A stretch of DNA of 63,402 bases from Candidatus Zixiibacteriota bacterium (GCA_900498245.1 LS998015.1:1762343-1825744), one strand, 5' to 3'; positions 27,609-35,908 are shown, counted from the stretch's first letter. Made by a program: numbers and translations. The notes: generated from the letters alone by a model not told the origin.

Positions 27609-27935
27609 ATGAGTAAACCAGTTGTAATAACTGACAGCACATTTGAACAGGAAGTGGTTAAATCAAACATACCGGTGGTAGTGGACTTTTGGGCCACCTG
27701 GTGCGGGCCATGTAAAATGATCGCTCCCATTCTTGAGGAAGTGGCGAATGAATATGACGGCAAATTGAAGGTCGCCAAACTTGATGTCGATTCCAATACG
27801 GCGGTGGCTTCCAAATTTGGAATAATGTCGATCCCGACTCTTCTTTTTATAAAAGAGGGGAAAGTCGTGGATCAGGTTATTGGGGCGATTCCGAAGGCGC
27901 AGCTTTTGAATCGCTTGACCAAACTTCTGGGGTAA
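27609..27935 (+). CDS. trxA: Thioredoxin
   Basis: The 108-residue protein has the thioredoxin active site ATWCGPCKMIAPIL near residue 30 and the cis-Pro loop MSIPTLLFIKEGK near 73. It reduces cytoplasmic disulfides. An upstream in-frame TTG at 27597 would add four residues, but GGAGAAAGG sits immediately before the ATG at 27609, which I take as the start. CcdA, which passes reducing power from thioredoxin across the membrane, is encoded 3 kb downstream. Confidence 0.95.
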   Translation: MSKPVVITDSTFEQEVVKSNIPVVVDFWATWCGPCKMIAPILEEVANEYDGKLKVAKLDVDSNTAVASKFGIMSIPTLLFIKEGKVVDQVIGAIPKAQLLNRLTKLLG

Positions 27936-27937
27936 TA

Positions 27938-28378
27938 ATGCCGACATACGGAAATTCCGGAGGGGGGTGGAAAAATCCCTCTCCCGATGAAATAAAGAAT
28001 TTTCTCAAAAGCATTAGGACCATAGCCGTTGTCGGATTGTCATCAAATCCGGCTCGGGCCAGTCACAACATTGGCGTCTATCTGAAGAAAAAAGGGTACA
28101 AGGTAGTCCCGGTTAATCCGAACGAGACTGAGGTCCTGGGCGAAAAGTCATATCCGGATTTGAAATCTATCCCCGACAAGATCGATTTGGTCGACGTCTT
28201 TCGTAAGGGCGACGCGGCCCCGGGCATTACGGAAGAGGCCATTGCCATCGGAGTAAAAGGCATCTGGCTGCAGGAAACCGTGGTTTCCCCCGAAGCGTTC
28301 AAAAGGGGGGAAGAGGCCGGATTATTTATGGTTATGGATCGGTGTATTTTCAAGGAGCACGCCCGTCTTTTGGGGTGA
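27938..28378 (+). CDS. CoA-binding domain protein (YccU-like)
   Basis: The 146-residue single-domain protein has the CoA-binding Rossmann fold. TIAVVGLSSNPARASHNIGVYLKKKGY (about 28-54) carries the nucleotide loop, and VVPVNPNETEVLGEKSYPDL and VFRKGDAAPGITEEAI follow as in YccU and succinyl-CoA synthetase alpha N-domains. It lies two bases after trxA. The specific role of these stand-alone proteins is not established. Confidence 0.88.
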   Translation: MPTYGNSGGGWKNPSPDEIKNFLKSIRTIAVVGLSSNPARASHNIGVYLKKKGYKVVPVNPNETEVLGEKSYPDLKSIPDKIDLVDVFRKGDAAPGITEEAIAIGVKGIWLQETVVSPEAFKRGEEAGLFMVMDRCIFKEHARLLG

Positions 28379-28382
28379 GGGA

Positions 28383-28484
28383 ATGGCGATGGATATATAC
28401 GATTTGATATCGGTTATAATTTTTCTGGGCATATGGCTGCTTCTGGTCCGGGTAGTATTTCCGCGGATCGGAGCCCCGACCTGA
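28383..28484 (+). CDS. Putative 33-residue single-pass membrane microprotein
   Basis: A short frame starts at the ATG at 28383, four bases after the CoA-binding gene's stop, with GTGAGGG as a possible ribosome-binding site. It encodes MAMDIYDLISVIIFLGIWLL followed by LVRVVFPRIGAPT. Residues 7-25 would form one transmembrane helix, followed by a basic-proline tail. Support is limited to position, start signal and the hydrophobic pattern; conservation is unknown. Confidence 0.45.
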   Translation: MAMDIYDLISVIIFLGIWLLLVRVVFPRIGAPT

Positions 28485-28584
28485 ACGGCCTCCGGCTGTG
28501 ACCCCCGGTTGGGTGGTGTGAAAAAGAAAAAGGATGAATTTTCGCCTTCTGACGAATCGCACTGATTTTCCGCTCTTTAATTTG

Positions 28585-28590
28585 TATAAT
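28585..28590 (+). promoter_or_regulatory. TATAAT -10 element upstream of the rhomboid gene
   Basis: A perfect TATAAT with only a weak -35 (CTGATT at 28562-28567, 17 bases upstream). A TTGACA at 28594-28599 overlaps the predicted start of transcription and has no good -10 at the right distance. The inverted repeats at 28603-28636 would lie in the first bases of the leader. Confidence 0.45.
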
Positions 28591-28602
28591 CTGTTGACAA
28601 TG

Positions 28603-28636
28603 GTTGGCTTAAGCCTTAATTATTAAGGCGTCCAAC
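28603..28636 (+). promoter_or_regulatory. Nested inverted repeats between promoter and rhomboid start
   Basis: CCTTAAT-T-ATTAAGG (28614-28628) is a perfect 7-1-7 inverted repeat, enclosed by GTTGG (28603-28607) and CCAAC (28632-28636). A separate perfect palindrome GGCTTAAGCC (28606-28615) overlaps its left arm. The two cannot fold together, so the element could be an operator or a switchable leader structure. Confidence 0.5.
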
Positions 28637-28659
28637 GCTTGTGCCGATAGAATGATAAA

Positions 28660-29481
28660 ATGAGCTACTCAAACCGAAATTATCAAAGTTATGGCGGCGG
28701 GCTGCAAATCGGTCCGGGAGCCATTAGCCCGGTCATAAAATATATTATCATTGCATCAGCCGGCGTTTTCATCCTTCAAAAATTAGTATCATATCCGATT
28801 GAAGTGATATTCGGCCTGACGCCGGCCCTTTTCATTCACGAATTTCCCCGCTATATCTTTCAGCCGGTCACATATATTTTCCTGCATGCCGGCTTCTTTC
28901 ATATTTTCTTTAATATGTTTGCACTATGGATGTTTGGAACTGAAATTGAATACAGCTGGGGTTCGCGTTCTTTTCTGAAGTTCTTTCTGCTTTGTGGAGT
29001 AAGCGGAGCGATTCTTTCTCTCCTGGTTAATTTCAATTCTACGATCCCCATAATTGGGGCCTCCGGAGCCATATATGGAATATTGGTAGCATATTGGCTG
29101 ATGTTTCCGGATCGTTACCTTTTGATATTCTTCCTTTTTCCGATGAAGGTCCGCTGGGCCATTCCTCTTTTTGCGGTGCTCAATTTTGTGGCGTCCGGGC
29201 CGAATGTGGCCCATTTGGCTCATCTGGGCGGGGCCGTGGCGGGTTTCGCCTATCTTAAACTGGATTGGCGGCTTACGGGTCTCGGCCAGTGGTTCCGAGG
29301 GATTAAATATAGAAGAAAAACAAATAAACTGCAGAAAAACCGCCAAAAAGCCGAAGAAATAATGAGACGGGTAGATGCGATACTGGACAAGATAAATGAG
29401 GTCGGCATCGAGAATATCTCCAAGGAAGACAGAAAGTTTCTCGAGCAGGCCAGTCACATTTTGTCCCGCAATGATAAATAA
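28660..29481 (+). CDS. Rhomboid-family intramembrane serine protease
   Basis: The 273-residue protein has about six membrane helices and the rhomboid catalytic elements. These are the HIFFNMFALW helix (oxyanion Asn85), GASGAIYG with nucleophile Ser135, and AHLAHLGGAVAG with catalytic His188. It would cleave membrane proteins within the bilayer. A charged cytoplasmic tail after residue 205 (RRKTNKLQKNRQKAEEIMRR, possible coiled coil) is longer than in minimal rhomboids and occurs in many FCB homologues. It is preceded by the inverted-repeat element at 28603 and followed by a receiver-domain gene 19 bases on. Confidence 0.92.
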   Translation: MSYSNRNYQSYGGGLQIGPGAISPVIKYIIIASAGVFILQKLVSYPIEVIFGLTPALFIHEFPRYIFQPVTYIFLHAGFFHIFFNMFALWMFGTEIEYSWGSRSFLKFFLLCGVSGAILSLLVNFNSTIPIIGASGAIYGILVAYWLMFPDRYLLIFFLFPMKVRWAIPLFAVLNFVASGPNVAHLAHLGGAVAGFAYLKLDWRLTGLGQWFRGIKYRRKTNKLQKNRQKAEEIMRRVDAILDKINEVGIENISKEDRKFLEQASHILSRNDK

Positions 29482-29500
29482 GCGATAAAGGGTTATCCTT

Positions 29501-30721
29501 ATGTCCAAAAAGATTCTCCTGGCCGACAAATCGGATGCTATCAGGAATATCGCCGAATCGCTACTTCTGCAAAATGGCTATGATGTCATATCGGCGGCCT
29601 CCGTGGAAAAGGCCAAGGAACTGGTTATCACTTCCCAACCCAATATGGTCGTTGTGGGTGCCGACCTGAAGGATCCCGACGGGAAATTTCTTTACGACGC
29701 CCTCGAGGATAACCCGATGACGGCGGCAATCCCCATATTGATAATCGCCGATCCCGAAGGTCATGCCGTGCCCTTTCCTGAAGAGGTCATTCTACCGCGT
29801 CCCTTCGATCCCAAGGAATTTTTGGAGAAGATTCGCCTCTTTGTGGGCGGCGGGATAGAAAAAAAGACGGAAGAAAAAATTACATCCACAGACCCCTTTG
29901 CCGCGGGAACAATCGATGATGAATTTCTGGATGCGGCCCTGGGGATCGATAATATCGATGTGGAATCGTCGACTGTCATGGACAAGTCCTATATGACCGG
30001 CAAGATCAAAATTCCGCCCGAACTGCAGGATAAAACCGGAGGATTCGGAATTTTACAGCATGGCAATGAGGATTCCAAGAAGAACGAATCGCAGCGCGTG
30101 GAATCACTTATGATTCGAGATGAGGCATCCTCCGCCACACCGCCCAAGTCCCCCGCGACTCCCTCGGGAACATCGAAAATTGAAATCGCTTCCGACCAGT
30201 ATGGTCTTATTAGTGCGGATAAACCGCATGAAGTTGAAGTTAAGTCCGGGACTCATGATTACAACTGGTTTATTAAGGAAATGCAGAAAGACGCGGCCGG
30301 ATTTGAACCGAAAGCCGTCCCGAATGTGGACGCCGACGATATAAAATTTTCCTCATCAACGGATTCCGTTGAGCCGATTTTGTCACCTTCGGGAAAAAAT
30401 GCTTCCAAGCGCGAGAAGAGTGGTTTGGAGACTCCCGCAATCAAGCCCGGCGGGGTCGATAAATTCGTCGCTGATTTTAAGGAAGAAATGTCCGCCATGA
30501 ATGAAGCTCCGGAAGCACCCTCGGAGGCGCCTGCAGCCGTTTCCGAAGCCGTTCCTGAGGCAGGCGGAATCAATGAGGCCGAGATCCGGCATTTTGCCAA
30601 CTATATTGCCGAACTTTTGGCGGAAAGGATCGCCAAAGCGATTGTCGATAAGATCGATTCCGAAGAAATCTATCGGCTTGTTCGGGATGACTTCATAAAT
30701 ATTATCGCCGCCAAAAAATAA
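29501..30721 (+). CDS. Receiver-domain protein with long linker and C-terminal helical domain
   Basis: The 406-residue protein starts with a CheY-like domain (1-118). ILLADKSDAIRNIAESLL supplies the acidic pocket and VVVGADLKDPDG the phospho-acceptor Asp55. The usual Lys of the KPF motif is Arg here (LPRPFDP near 102), which may alter switching. A 235-residue low-complexity acidic/Pro linker follows, then a conserved-looking helical tail (EAEIRHFANYIAELLAERIA to FINIIAAKK, about 358-406). There is no DNA-binding output domain, so it may act through protein contacts. No histidine kinase is adjacent. Confidence 0.8.
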   Translation: MSKKILLADKSDAIRNIAESLLLQNGYDVISAASVEKAKELVITSQPNMVVVGADLKDPDGKFLYDALEDNPMTAAIPILIIADPEGHAVPFPEEVILPRPFDPKEFLEKIRLFVGGGIEKKTEEKITSTDPFAAGTIDDEFLDAALGIDNIDVESSTVMDKSYMTGKIKIPPELQDKTGGFGILQHGNEDSKKNESQRVESLMIRDEASSATPPKSPATPSGTSKIEIASDQYGLISADKPHEVEVKSGTHDYNWFIKEMQKDAAGFEPKAVPNVDADDIKFSSSTDSVEPILSPSGKNASKREKSGLETPAIKPGGVDKFVADFKEEMSAMNEAPEAPSEAPAAVSEAVPEAGGINEAEIRHFANYIAELLAERIAKAIVDKIDSEEIYRLVRDDFINIIAAKK

Positions 30722-30781
30722 TCTTTCCATTCCGGAACTATCCCATATATTAACGGTTCATTAGGACTTTAAGGAGCCGTT

Positions 30782-31519
30782 ATGTTTGAGACTTCTGTCG
30801 GATATTTTAGTGCCTTGCTTGCCGGGGGGCTGTCATTTGTATCTCCCTGCGTGTTGCCGTTAATTCCCGGTTATATTTCCTTCATATCCGGCGTTTCGCT
30901 GGAGGAATTGACGGATCGTGAGAAGGCTTCCAAGCACCTGGCGCGTGTTGCCATAAATACAATATTTTTTGTCATTGGCTTCTCGCTGGTATTTGTGGCG
31001 CTCGGGGCTTCAGCATCATTTATCGGCAAATGGCTATTCCAGAACCTCGCCCTTTTCAACAAGATTGCCGGGGTTTTGATTTTTGTCTTCGGACTGCACG
31101 TGGCCGGGGTGTTCCGAATCAGGGCTCTCAATTATGAAAAGCGCATTCACGCCGGATCCAAAAAATTCGGTATCTGGGGTTCGGTGCTGATCGGGATGGC
31201 GTTTGCATTCGGATGGACCCCGTGCATCGGCCCGATACTCGGTTCGATTCTAACGATGGCCGCCAATCAGGAAACCGTTTCGCAGGGGATTTTGCTTTTG
31301 GGTTTCTATTCGGCGGGACTGGGCATACCTTTCATCCTGACAGCGCTGCTTTTCAATTGGCTTATCGGATTTTTCGGATTTATCAAGCGTCATTTCCGAG
31401 CGGTCGAAATTATTTCCGGCGGACTTCTCATGGCTATCGGCGTCCTGATATTTTTTAATCTTCTTCAGGTAATCGCCAATAAACTTCTGGACATTTTCCC
31501 GGCCATGAAAGTCGGTTAG
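30782..31519 (+). CDS. ccdA: CcdA-type thiol:disulfide interchange membrane protein
   Basis: The 245-residue, six-helix protein carries the two redox cysteines of the CcdA/DsbD-beta family: SFVSPCVLPLIPGY near residue 23 and GWTPCIGPILG near residue 145. It passes electrons from cytoplasmic thioredoxin to periplasmic partners used in cytochrome c maturation or disulfide reduction. AAGGAG precedes the ATG. No other cytochrome c maturation genes are adjacent, but a CxxCH lipoprotein is encoded about 4 kb away. It ends at a strong terminator. Confidence 0.93.
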   Translation: MFETSVGYFSALLAGGLSFVSPCVLPLIPGYISFISGVSLEELTDREKASKHLARVAINTIFFVIGFSLVFVALGASASFIGKWLFQNLALFNKIAGVLIFVFGLHVAGVFRIRALNYEKRIHAGSKKFGIWGSVLIGMAFAFGWTPCIGPILGSILTMAANQETVSQGILLLGFYSAGLGIPFILTALLFNWLIGFFGFIKRHFRAVEIISGGLLMAIGVLIFFNLLQVIANKLLDIFPAMKVG

Positions 31520-31533
31520 TAAATTTGCAGGAT

Positions 31534-31573
31534 AAAAGCCCTCCGACCCTTGACTCGCTCGGAGGGCTTTTTT
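31534..31573 (+). terminator. Rho-independent terminator after ccdA
   Basis: AAAAGCCCTCCGA (31534-31546) pairs perfectly with TCGGAGGGCTTTT (31559-31571), a 12-base loop, ending in six T. Confidence 0.92.
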
Positions 31574-31619
31574 ATATTTGAAAAAAATTGAACCATATGC
31601 GGCAGTTACATCATCTGTT

Positions 31620-32363
31620 ATGAGCGGAACAAAAAATAATGACACCGTCCTGGCGGTCTGCATTCAGGAAGTAGCCGAAGACGGCTCGGAATTATTCATC
31701 GGCGATTCCTTTTCGCCGGAAGAAATAAAGATATTACATCATGCATTCGTGGCCGACACCATCGTGAATATACTGGACATTAAAGGGATTGATTTGCATC
31801 TGTTTTACGGCGATTTCCCCGAAACCAGGAAATCGATCAGCACCATTCTCAATTACCTGACCAAGAAACTTAAGGGTAAGAGGGCGGACGTCCTCTCTAA
31901 CGGTTTGAAAGTCACCGCTCTTTCTGAGGAGAGATGGGGACAGAAAATGGATGCGGCGTTCAAGCGGTGTTTCGATGACGGTTATAAACATGTCTTGTTC
32001 ATTGGAAGCAGAACTCCGACGCTGAAGGAAAACCTGATTAAGATGGCCCTGAAACTATTGAAAAAATCCGACGCCGTGTTTGGGCCGACCGTCGAAGGCC
32101 GCTATTACTTGATTGGTATGTCGAAAAAGTATCAGGTGGAACTGGCCTCCTTTGACTGGCGCTCGCCCAATATCTATGCCGAGGTGGCCAATGCATTTCG
32201 GGAGCGGGGTCTCTCCTGGTCGGAAATGGAAATCTGGTACGCCGTGGAGCATCCCGAGGATATCGAATATCTGGTAAGGGACATAAATCAGTTCCGTCTG
32301 GAAGGGGACGAGCTGTCGGCGAAAGAAACCGAAATGGTACTGGAAAGAATTCTCAATCGATAG
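31620..32363 (+). CDS. DUF2064 (TIGR04282-like) glycosyltransferase-fold protein
   Basis: The 247-residue protein resembles the DUF2064 branch of GT-A-like proteins. It has LFIGSRTPTLKENLIKMALKLL, then DAVFGPTVEGRYYLIGMSK where family members have DGGYYLIGL-type loops. The N-terminal KTRL motif of typical members is not present, and the first Asp of the sugar-nucleotide motif is replaced in GSRTPTL, so catalysis is doubtful. The frame can be extended to a TTG at 31578, directly after the ccdA terminator; I prefer the ATG at 31620, though neither has a clear ribosome-binding site. It lies nine bases before the creatininase-family gene. Confidence 0.7.
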   Translation: MSGTKNNDTVLAVCIQEVAEDGSELFIGDSFSPEEIKILHHAFVADTIVNILDIKGIDLHLFYGDFPETRKSISTILNYLTKKLKGKRADVLSNGLKVTALSEERWGQKMDAAFKRCFDDGYKHVLFIGSRTPTLKENLIKMALKLLKKSDAVFGPTVEGRYYLIGMSKKYQVELASFDWRSPNIYAEVANAFRERGLSWSEMEIWYAVEHPEDIEYLVRDINQFRLEGDELSAKETEMVLERILNR

Positions 32364-32372
32364 GATCGCACA

Positions 32373-33101
32373 ATGGAACGTGAATTAAACAGACTGAATT
32401 GGAGGAATATCCGGGAGCTTGTTCCGGAAAAAATAGACACCCTCATTTTTCCGGTGGGAACAGTCGAGGCCCACGGTGCCATTGCCCTCGGAACCGATGA
32501 TCTAATTCCAGAGTCCATGGCCCGACATCTGGCCGATAAGATCAATGCCCTTATCGCGCCGACCGTCAATTACGGCATTACCCGCTCTCTCTATGGATAT
32601 CCCGGCTCGGTGACCGTCAGTGAATCTTCATTCAAGGCCTATATTAATGATATTCTTGTTTCCTTCTCGCATACGGGATTTAGGAGAATCATATTGTTGA
32701 ATGGCCATGGCGGCAATAACGCCTGCTTGAAGGAAGTCGCCCAGCAGTATTTTTATAATTATCACGTCAAAATCGCAATTATCCACTGGTGGGAATTGAA
32801 TCGGGATCTGGTAAAGGAATTCTATGGACAGGCCGGCGGGCACGCCGCGATCGATGAAACCGCTCTCGTTCAGGCCATCGACCCGGCTCTGGTGGACAAA
32901 AAATTATATGATGAAAAACTGGCCTATTTTGTCCGGCAGGGGGCCGATATATATCCTATCCCCGGGCCGATTCTGCTCTATACCAAAGGTGAAGGAGTTC
33001 CCGATTTCGATTTGGAAAAAGCCCGCAAGTTTCAGAAGAAGGTTTTTGAAGAGGTCGAATCCTTCGTCAAACTGATATTGAGCCAGTGGGATCAAATTTA
33101 A
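32373..33101 (+). CDS. Creatininase-family amidohydrolase
   Basis: The 242-residue protein has the creatininase fold's metal ligands. PVGTVEAHGAIALGTDDLIP (about 26-45) holds Glu, His and Asp, LLNGHGGNNACL (about 108-119) a second His, and GGHAAIDETAL (about 151-161) the last Glu. Members include creatinine amidohydrolase, MftE and FAPy deformylase; the substrate here cannot be assigned. It is followed at once by a bidirectional terminator. Confidence 0.9.
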   Translation: MERELNRLNWRNIRELVPEKIDTLIFPVGTVEAHGAIALGTDDLIPESMARHLADKINALIAPTVNYGITRSLYGYPGSVTVSESSFKAYINDILVSFSHTGFRRIILLNGHGGNNACLKEVAQQYFYNYHVKIAIIHWWELNRDLVKEFYGQAGGHAAIDETALVQAIDPALVDKKLYDEKLAYFVRQGADIYPIPGPILLYTKGEGVPDFDLEKARKFQKKVFEEVESFVKLILSQWDQI

Positions 33102-33130
33102 AAAAGGCGGCCCGGTCGGGCCGCCTTTTT
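33102..33130. terminator. Bidirectional terminator between converging genes
   Basis: AAAAGGCGGCCCG and CGGGCCGCCTTTT form a 13-pair perfect stem around GT, with A and T tracts on both sides. It serves both the creatininase-family gene (plus) and the FadL-like gene (minus). Confidence 0.93.
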
Positions 33131-33151
33131 CATTTACATAAATAGAGCAAT

Positions 33152-34531
33152 TTAGAATCTGTAGGCCGCAGTCAAATAGAGACGGTTGTATTTGATATTT
33201 TCGTCAATTATGAAATTGTGCAAGGTCTGACCGTCCAAAGATGACGCGTAGGTAAAATCGGAATTGCGTCCATAGGATCCGTGAAGATAAGCAAAATCAA
33301 TTGTCATAACCTGATCGACCAGAAGGCCGAAGCCAAGAGTGTATCCGTAGCGGCTGCGATTCTGGAACTCGGATTTAATCGGCAGAGGATCCGAAAAGAA
33401 ACCGCCTCGCAGGGAGAGACCTAATTCAGGAAAGACATACTCACCACCAAGGCGGAAACGAAGAGCGTCTTTATAATAGGTTTTGATCTTACTGTTTTCC
33501 GTCTCCATGTCGGCGTTATCACCATAGGCCAGTTGGCTCCAATCGGTATAGTCGATATCAAGGGCCAGAGTGGCGTCCTGGATTCGGGCCGTCATTCCCG
33601 CCGAAAAAACAAAAGGCCGCTTGACGTCATATTCGACATAATTTGTCCAGTAATCATCCGCTCTTCCGGAATCAGTGGGATATTGGCTTTCATTAGTCGA
33701 ATTCTCTTCAACATTCAAAACAACGGGCGATTCGACCGCCAGACCGAGGCCGATATATTGCGACAATTGCATGGCCAAGCCGATTTTCCCTCCGAATCCG
33801 AGATATTTGTCTTCAATATATTGCTGGAAATGATAATCGTAAACTCCAACTGAATCCAAAGCATATTCCCAATTGTACTCATGTTTTCCGGTATAAACAT
33901 ATGCCATCCCGCCGAATGAAACGCGAGGCGAGAGATCAAGGCCGAAACCGGCTCCCCATTGATATAGCCCCCCTGATTGAAATTCATGGCCGGCGCCGGT
34001 AATGTGACCGCCTGAAGCCGTGTCATCACGAAAGTACATATCAAAGACACGGTCAAAGTCGGCTGTTCGCACCACTCCCAGTCCTATCACAAGGGAACCG
34101 CGATAAGTAGGGTAGGGGATAGAAAGAATGGCGGAATTTATTCTGGTGTTGGTCTTGGAATTGTCGGCGCTACCTGCGACTGAAGTAAAACCGGCGAATC
34201 GTCCGCTCATAACCGTCGCCGTCGGAATGATGCCGTTTTCTACGATTCTTCTAACGGGACGAACCGTTGAGGCATCCTGATATTTCTGATTACTCAAGCC
34301 GAAATTGAACTCAATCCGGGGAATCCGGGCCAGATTTGCCGGATTATAGAAAAGCGCCGTGCCATCAATGGTCATCATCCCCGTTCCGCCCATAGCCATC
34401 TGACGGGCCCCGTAACCGAAGAAATTTCCGGCCGTGATTTCCTCCACACTTTCGATATAGGGATCAGCGGCCTGAATCGTTCCCGCGACTGCAATTGTAA
34501 AAAAAATCAGCGTCAGAAAAAATTTTCTCAT
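33152..34531 (-). CDS. FadL/OmpP1-like outer-membrane beta-barrel protein
   Basis: The 459-residue protein has a signal peptide (MRKFFLTLIFFTIAVAGTIQA) and the N-terminal hatch-like motif YGARQMAMGGTGMMTIDGTA followed by LFYNPANLARIP, typical of the FadL/TodX/PorV superfamily. Alternating beta strands follow, ending in the aromatic C-terminus YLTAAYRF expected for BAM substrates. FadL proteins take up hydrophobic compounds; the related PorV works with type IX secretion. I cannot decide between these from sequence. Its ATG overlaps the CxxCH lipoprotein stop (ATGA), so the two are translationally coupled. Confidence 0.85.
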   Translation of the reverse strand: MRKFFLTLIFFTIAVAGTIQAADPYIESVEEITAGNFFGYGARQMAMGGTGMMTIDGTALFYNPANLARIPRIEFNFGLSNQKYQDASTVRPVRRIVENGIIPTATVMSGRFAGFTSVAGSADNSKTNTRINSAILSIPYPTYRGSLVIGLGVVRTADFDRVFDMYFRDDTASGGHITGAGHEFQSGGLYQWGAGFGLDLSPRVSFGGMAYVYTGKHEYNWEYALDSVGVYDYHFQQYIEDKYLGFGGKIGLAMQLSQYIGLGLAVESPVVLNVEENSTNESQYPTDSGRADDYWTNYVEYDVKRPFVFSAGMTARIQDATLALDIDYTDWSQLAYGDNADMETENSKIKTYYKDALRFRLGGEYVFPELGLSLRGGFFSDPLPIKSEFQNRSRYGYTLGFGLLVDQVMTIDFAYLHGSYGRNSDFTYASSLDGQTLHNFIIDENIKYNRLYLTAAYRF

Positions 34532-35091
34532 CTGGGACCACCTCCCCGACGTTCCGCCTTCTTATTTTCTTCTTTTTTCTCTTCTGTCTTCTTGTTGCCG
34601 TCATCAGATTTATTCTTGCTGTTATCCGGCGTCGCCGGCTTATTGCCGGTGGACGATTGATCCGACGCTCCCGGAGCCGATTCACCTTCATGATATATGG
34701 CCCGGGTAGGGCCGCCGGTGTAAGGAGGACGAAGGGCGTCGCGCCGCACCGCTTTTTCTCCTTCCGGCCTTTCTGTTTCGTTATCACTACCATTATTCAT
34801 GTCACCGCGATCGCCCTGATTCCGGTAATCATACCAGTAATAGTCCCACCACCAGGGATAAGCGTAATAGTGCCCATACCGGGGAGTCGTCCACCAGTAA
34901 TCGGGATAGGTCCCGTAAAAATACCCGTATGGGTAATTATGATAATCCTGATGGCAACTGACACAGTCCTGCTGATAATCGGCGCTGGTGTAATTTTCGT
35001 TGACATCGGGATGTTTAAGAATTGTGTAACACCCGGCCGCACTGAGCAGGATTATACTTAAAGGTATCAGGAGGGTAATTGCTTTTCTCAT
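34528..35091 (-). CDS. Lipoprotein with one CxxCH motif and an extreme Tyr/Trp-rich segment
   Basis: The 187-residue product has a lipobox (LLSAAGC, Cys21). A single CVSCH (residues 43-47) follows, the signature for covalent c-type heme or possibly metal binding. Residues 50-89 hold 22 aromatic residues out of 40 (for example YAYPWWWDYYWYDY), and the tail is hydrophilic and Lys/Glu/Ser-rich. I place the start at the ATG at 35091 (MRKAITLL) rather than the ATG at 35109, because it gives a normal signal peptide. It is the middle gene of an operon with two outer-membrane barrel genes. I do not recognise the family; a heme-bearing surface lipoprotein is an inference from the motif. Confidence 0.75.
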   Translation of the reverse strand: MRKAITLLIPLSIILLSAAGCYTILKHPDVNENYTSADYQQDCVSCHQDYHNYPYGYFYGTYPDYWWTTPRYGHYYAYPWWWDYYWYDYRNQGDRGDMNNGSDNETERPEGEKAVRRDALRPPYTGGPTRAIYHEGESAPGASDQSSTGNKPATPDNSKNKSDDGNKKTEEKKEENKKAERRGGGPR

Positions 35092-35113
35092 AGGTCCTGT
35101 GACCTCCAATCAT

Positions 35114-35908
35114 CTAGAAAAATTCTATATATGTAAATCGTAAACCTCGTCCAAAGGAGTTCGCGTCGCGACGGTTATTCAACAGATTGTCGAAAATCGC
35201 CTCCAGTTCCAGATTTTCGGAGAAGAGCCAGCGGATGCTCATATTAAGATAGCCACGACCTCTTCCGAAAGGAGCCGATGAGGCATCGTCATTCAATCCG
35301 GCATCATATTCCATATTGAAAGCGATGTTATAGTTGATTTGAGTGTCAAAACCGAAAAAGAGATCCGGTGATTTATCGTTATCTTTTTCATTCTCGAATG
35401 AATAGTTCAAGCCGAAATGTCCGCCGAACGATGACCTGTAAAAGTAAAGAGTTCGGCTGATGACGCCATAAAACCCCTTCGATTTGTAAGTATATCTTTT
35501 CCATTCCTTATTGTAAGATCCCTGCCCCTGCGAGCAAAATCCGAGTGTAAAGGCGGGGAAATATGGCTGTTCTTCAATCAATTTCAATTTTACATTAAAC
35601 TCGATTCGGGGATTCCAGGTGGGATTATGCTCCGCAATGATTCCTTCGGCGCCATAGGAAAGCCCGACCATAAAGCGATTGGAAAGCCCGATATTGGTTC
35701 CGCTCAAGATTCCGCCGTTGGGATAAACCCTCAAAATTACATCAAAGCAACCGCGCGGCAGAGTATTAGCGGTCGGGCAATTGATCAGGGTCCTCGCGGG
35801 AATGTCAAAAAGAGACCGGGCCGGTGGCTCTTGCTGAGCCCCGGCAAGCGGCGAAATGAATAATGCCAGTCCGACAATGATAGAAACCGGCTTTAGCCAG
35901 AAATGCAT
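35114..35908 (-). CDS. Outer-membrane beta-barrel protein (YjbH-like), function unknown
   Basis: The 264-residue product has a signal peptide (SIIVGLALFISPLAGAQQ) and then PARTLINCPTANTLPRGCFDV. Strands such as FMVGLSYGAEGI, FYGVISRTLYFYRSSFGGHFGLNYSF and a final GRGLRFTYIEFF look like a barrel with an aromatic C-terminus. The overall pattern resembles YjbH-type barrels. An ATG at 35980 would add 24 residues; the ATG at 35908 has GGAGGGTAAA just upstream and starts a proper signal peptide. It is the first gene of the three-gene envelope operon, with a 225-base gap upstream. Confidence 0.75.
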   Translation of the reverse strand: MHFWLKPVSIIVGLALFISPLAGAQQEPPARSLFDIPARTLINCPTANTLPRGCFDVILRVYPNGGILSGTNIGLSNRFMVGLSYGAEGIIAEHNPTWNPRIEFNVKLKLIEEQPYFPAFTLGFCSQGQGSYNKEWKRYTYKSKGFYGVISRTLYFYRSSFGGHFGLNYSFENEKDNDKSPDLFFGFDTQINYNIAFNMEYDAGLNDDASSAPFGRGRGYLNMSIRWLFSENLELEAIFDNLLNNRRDANSFGRGLRFTYIEFF

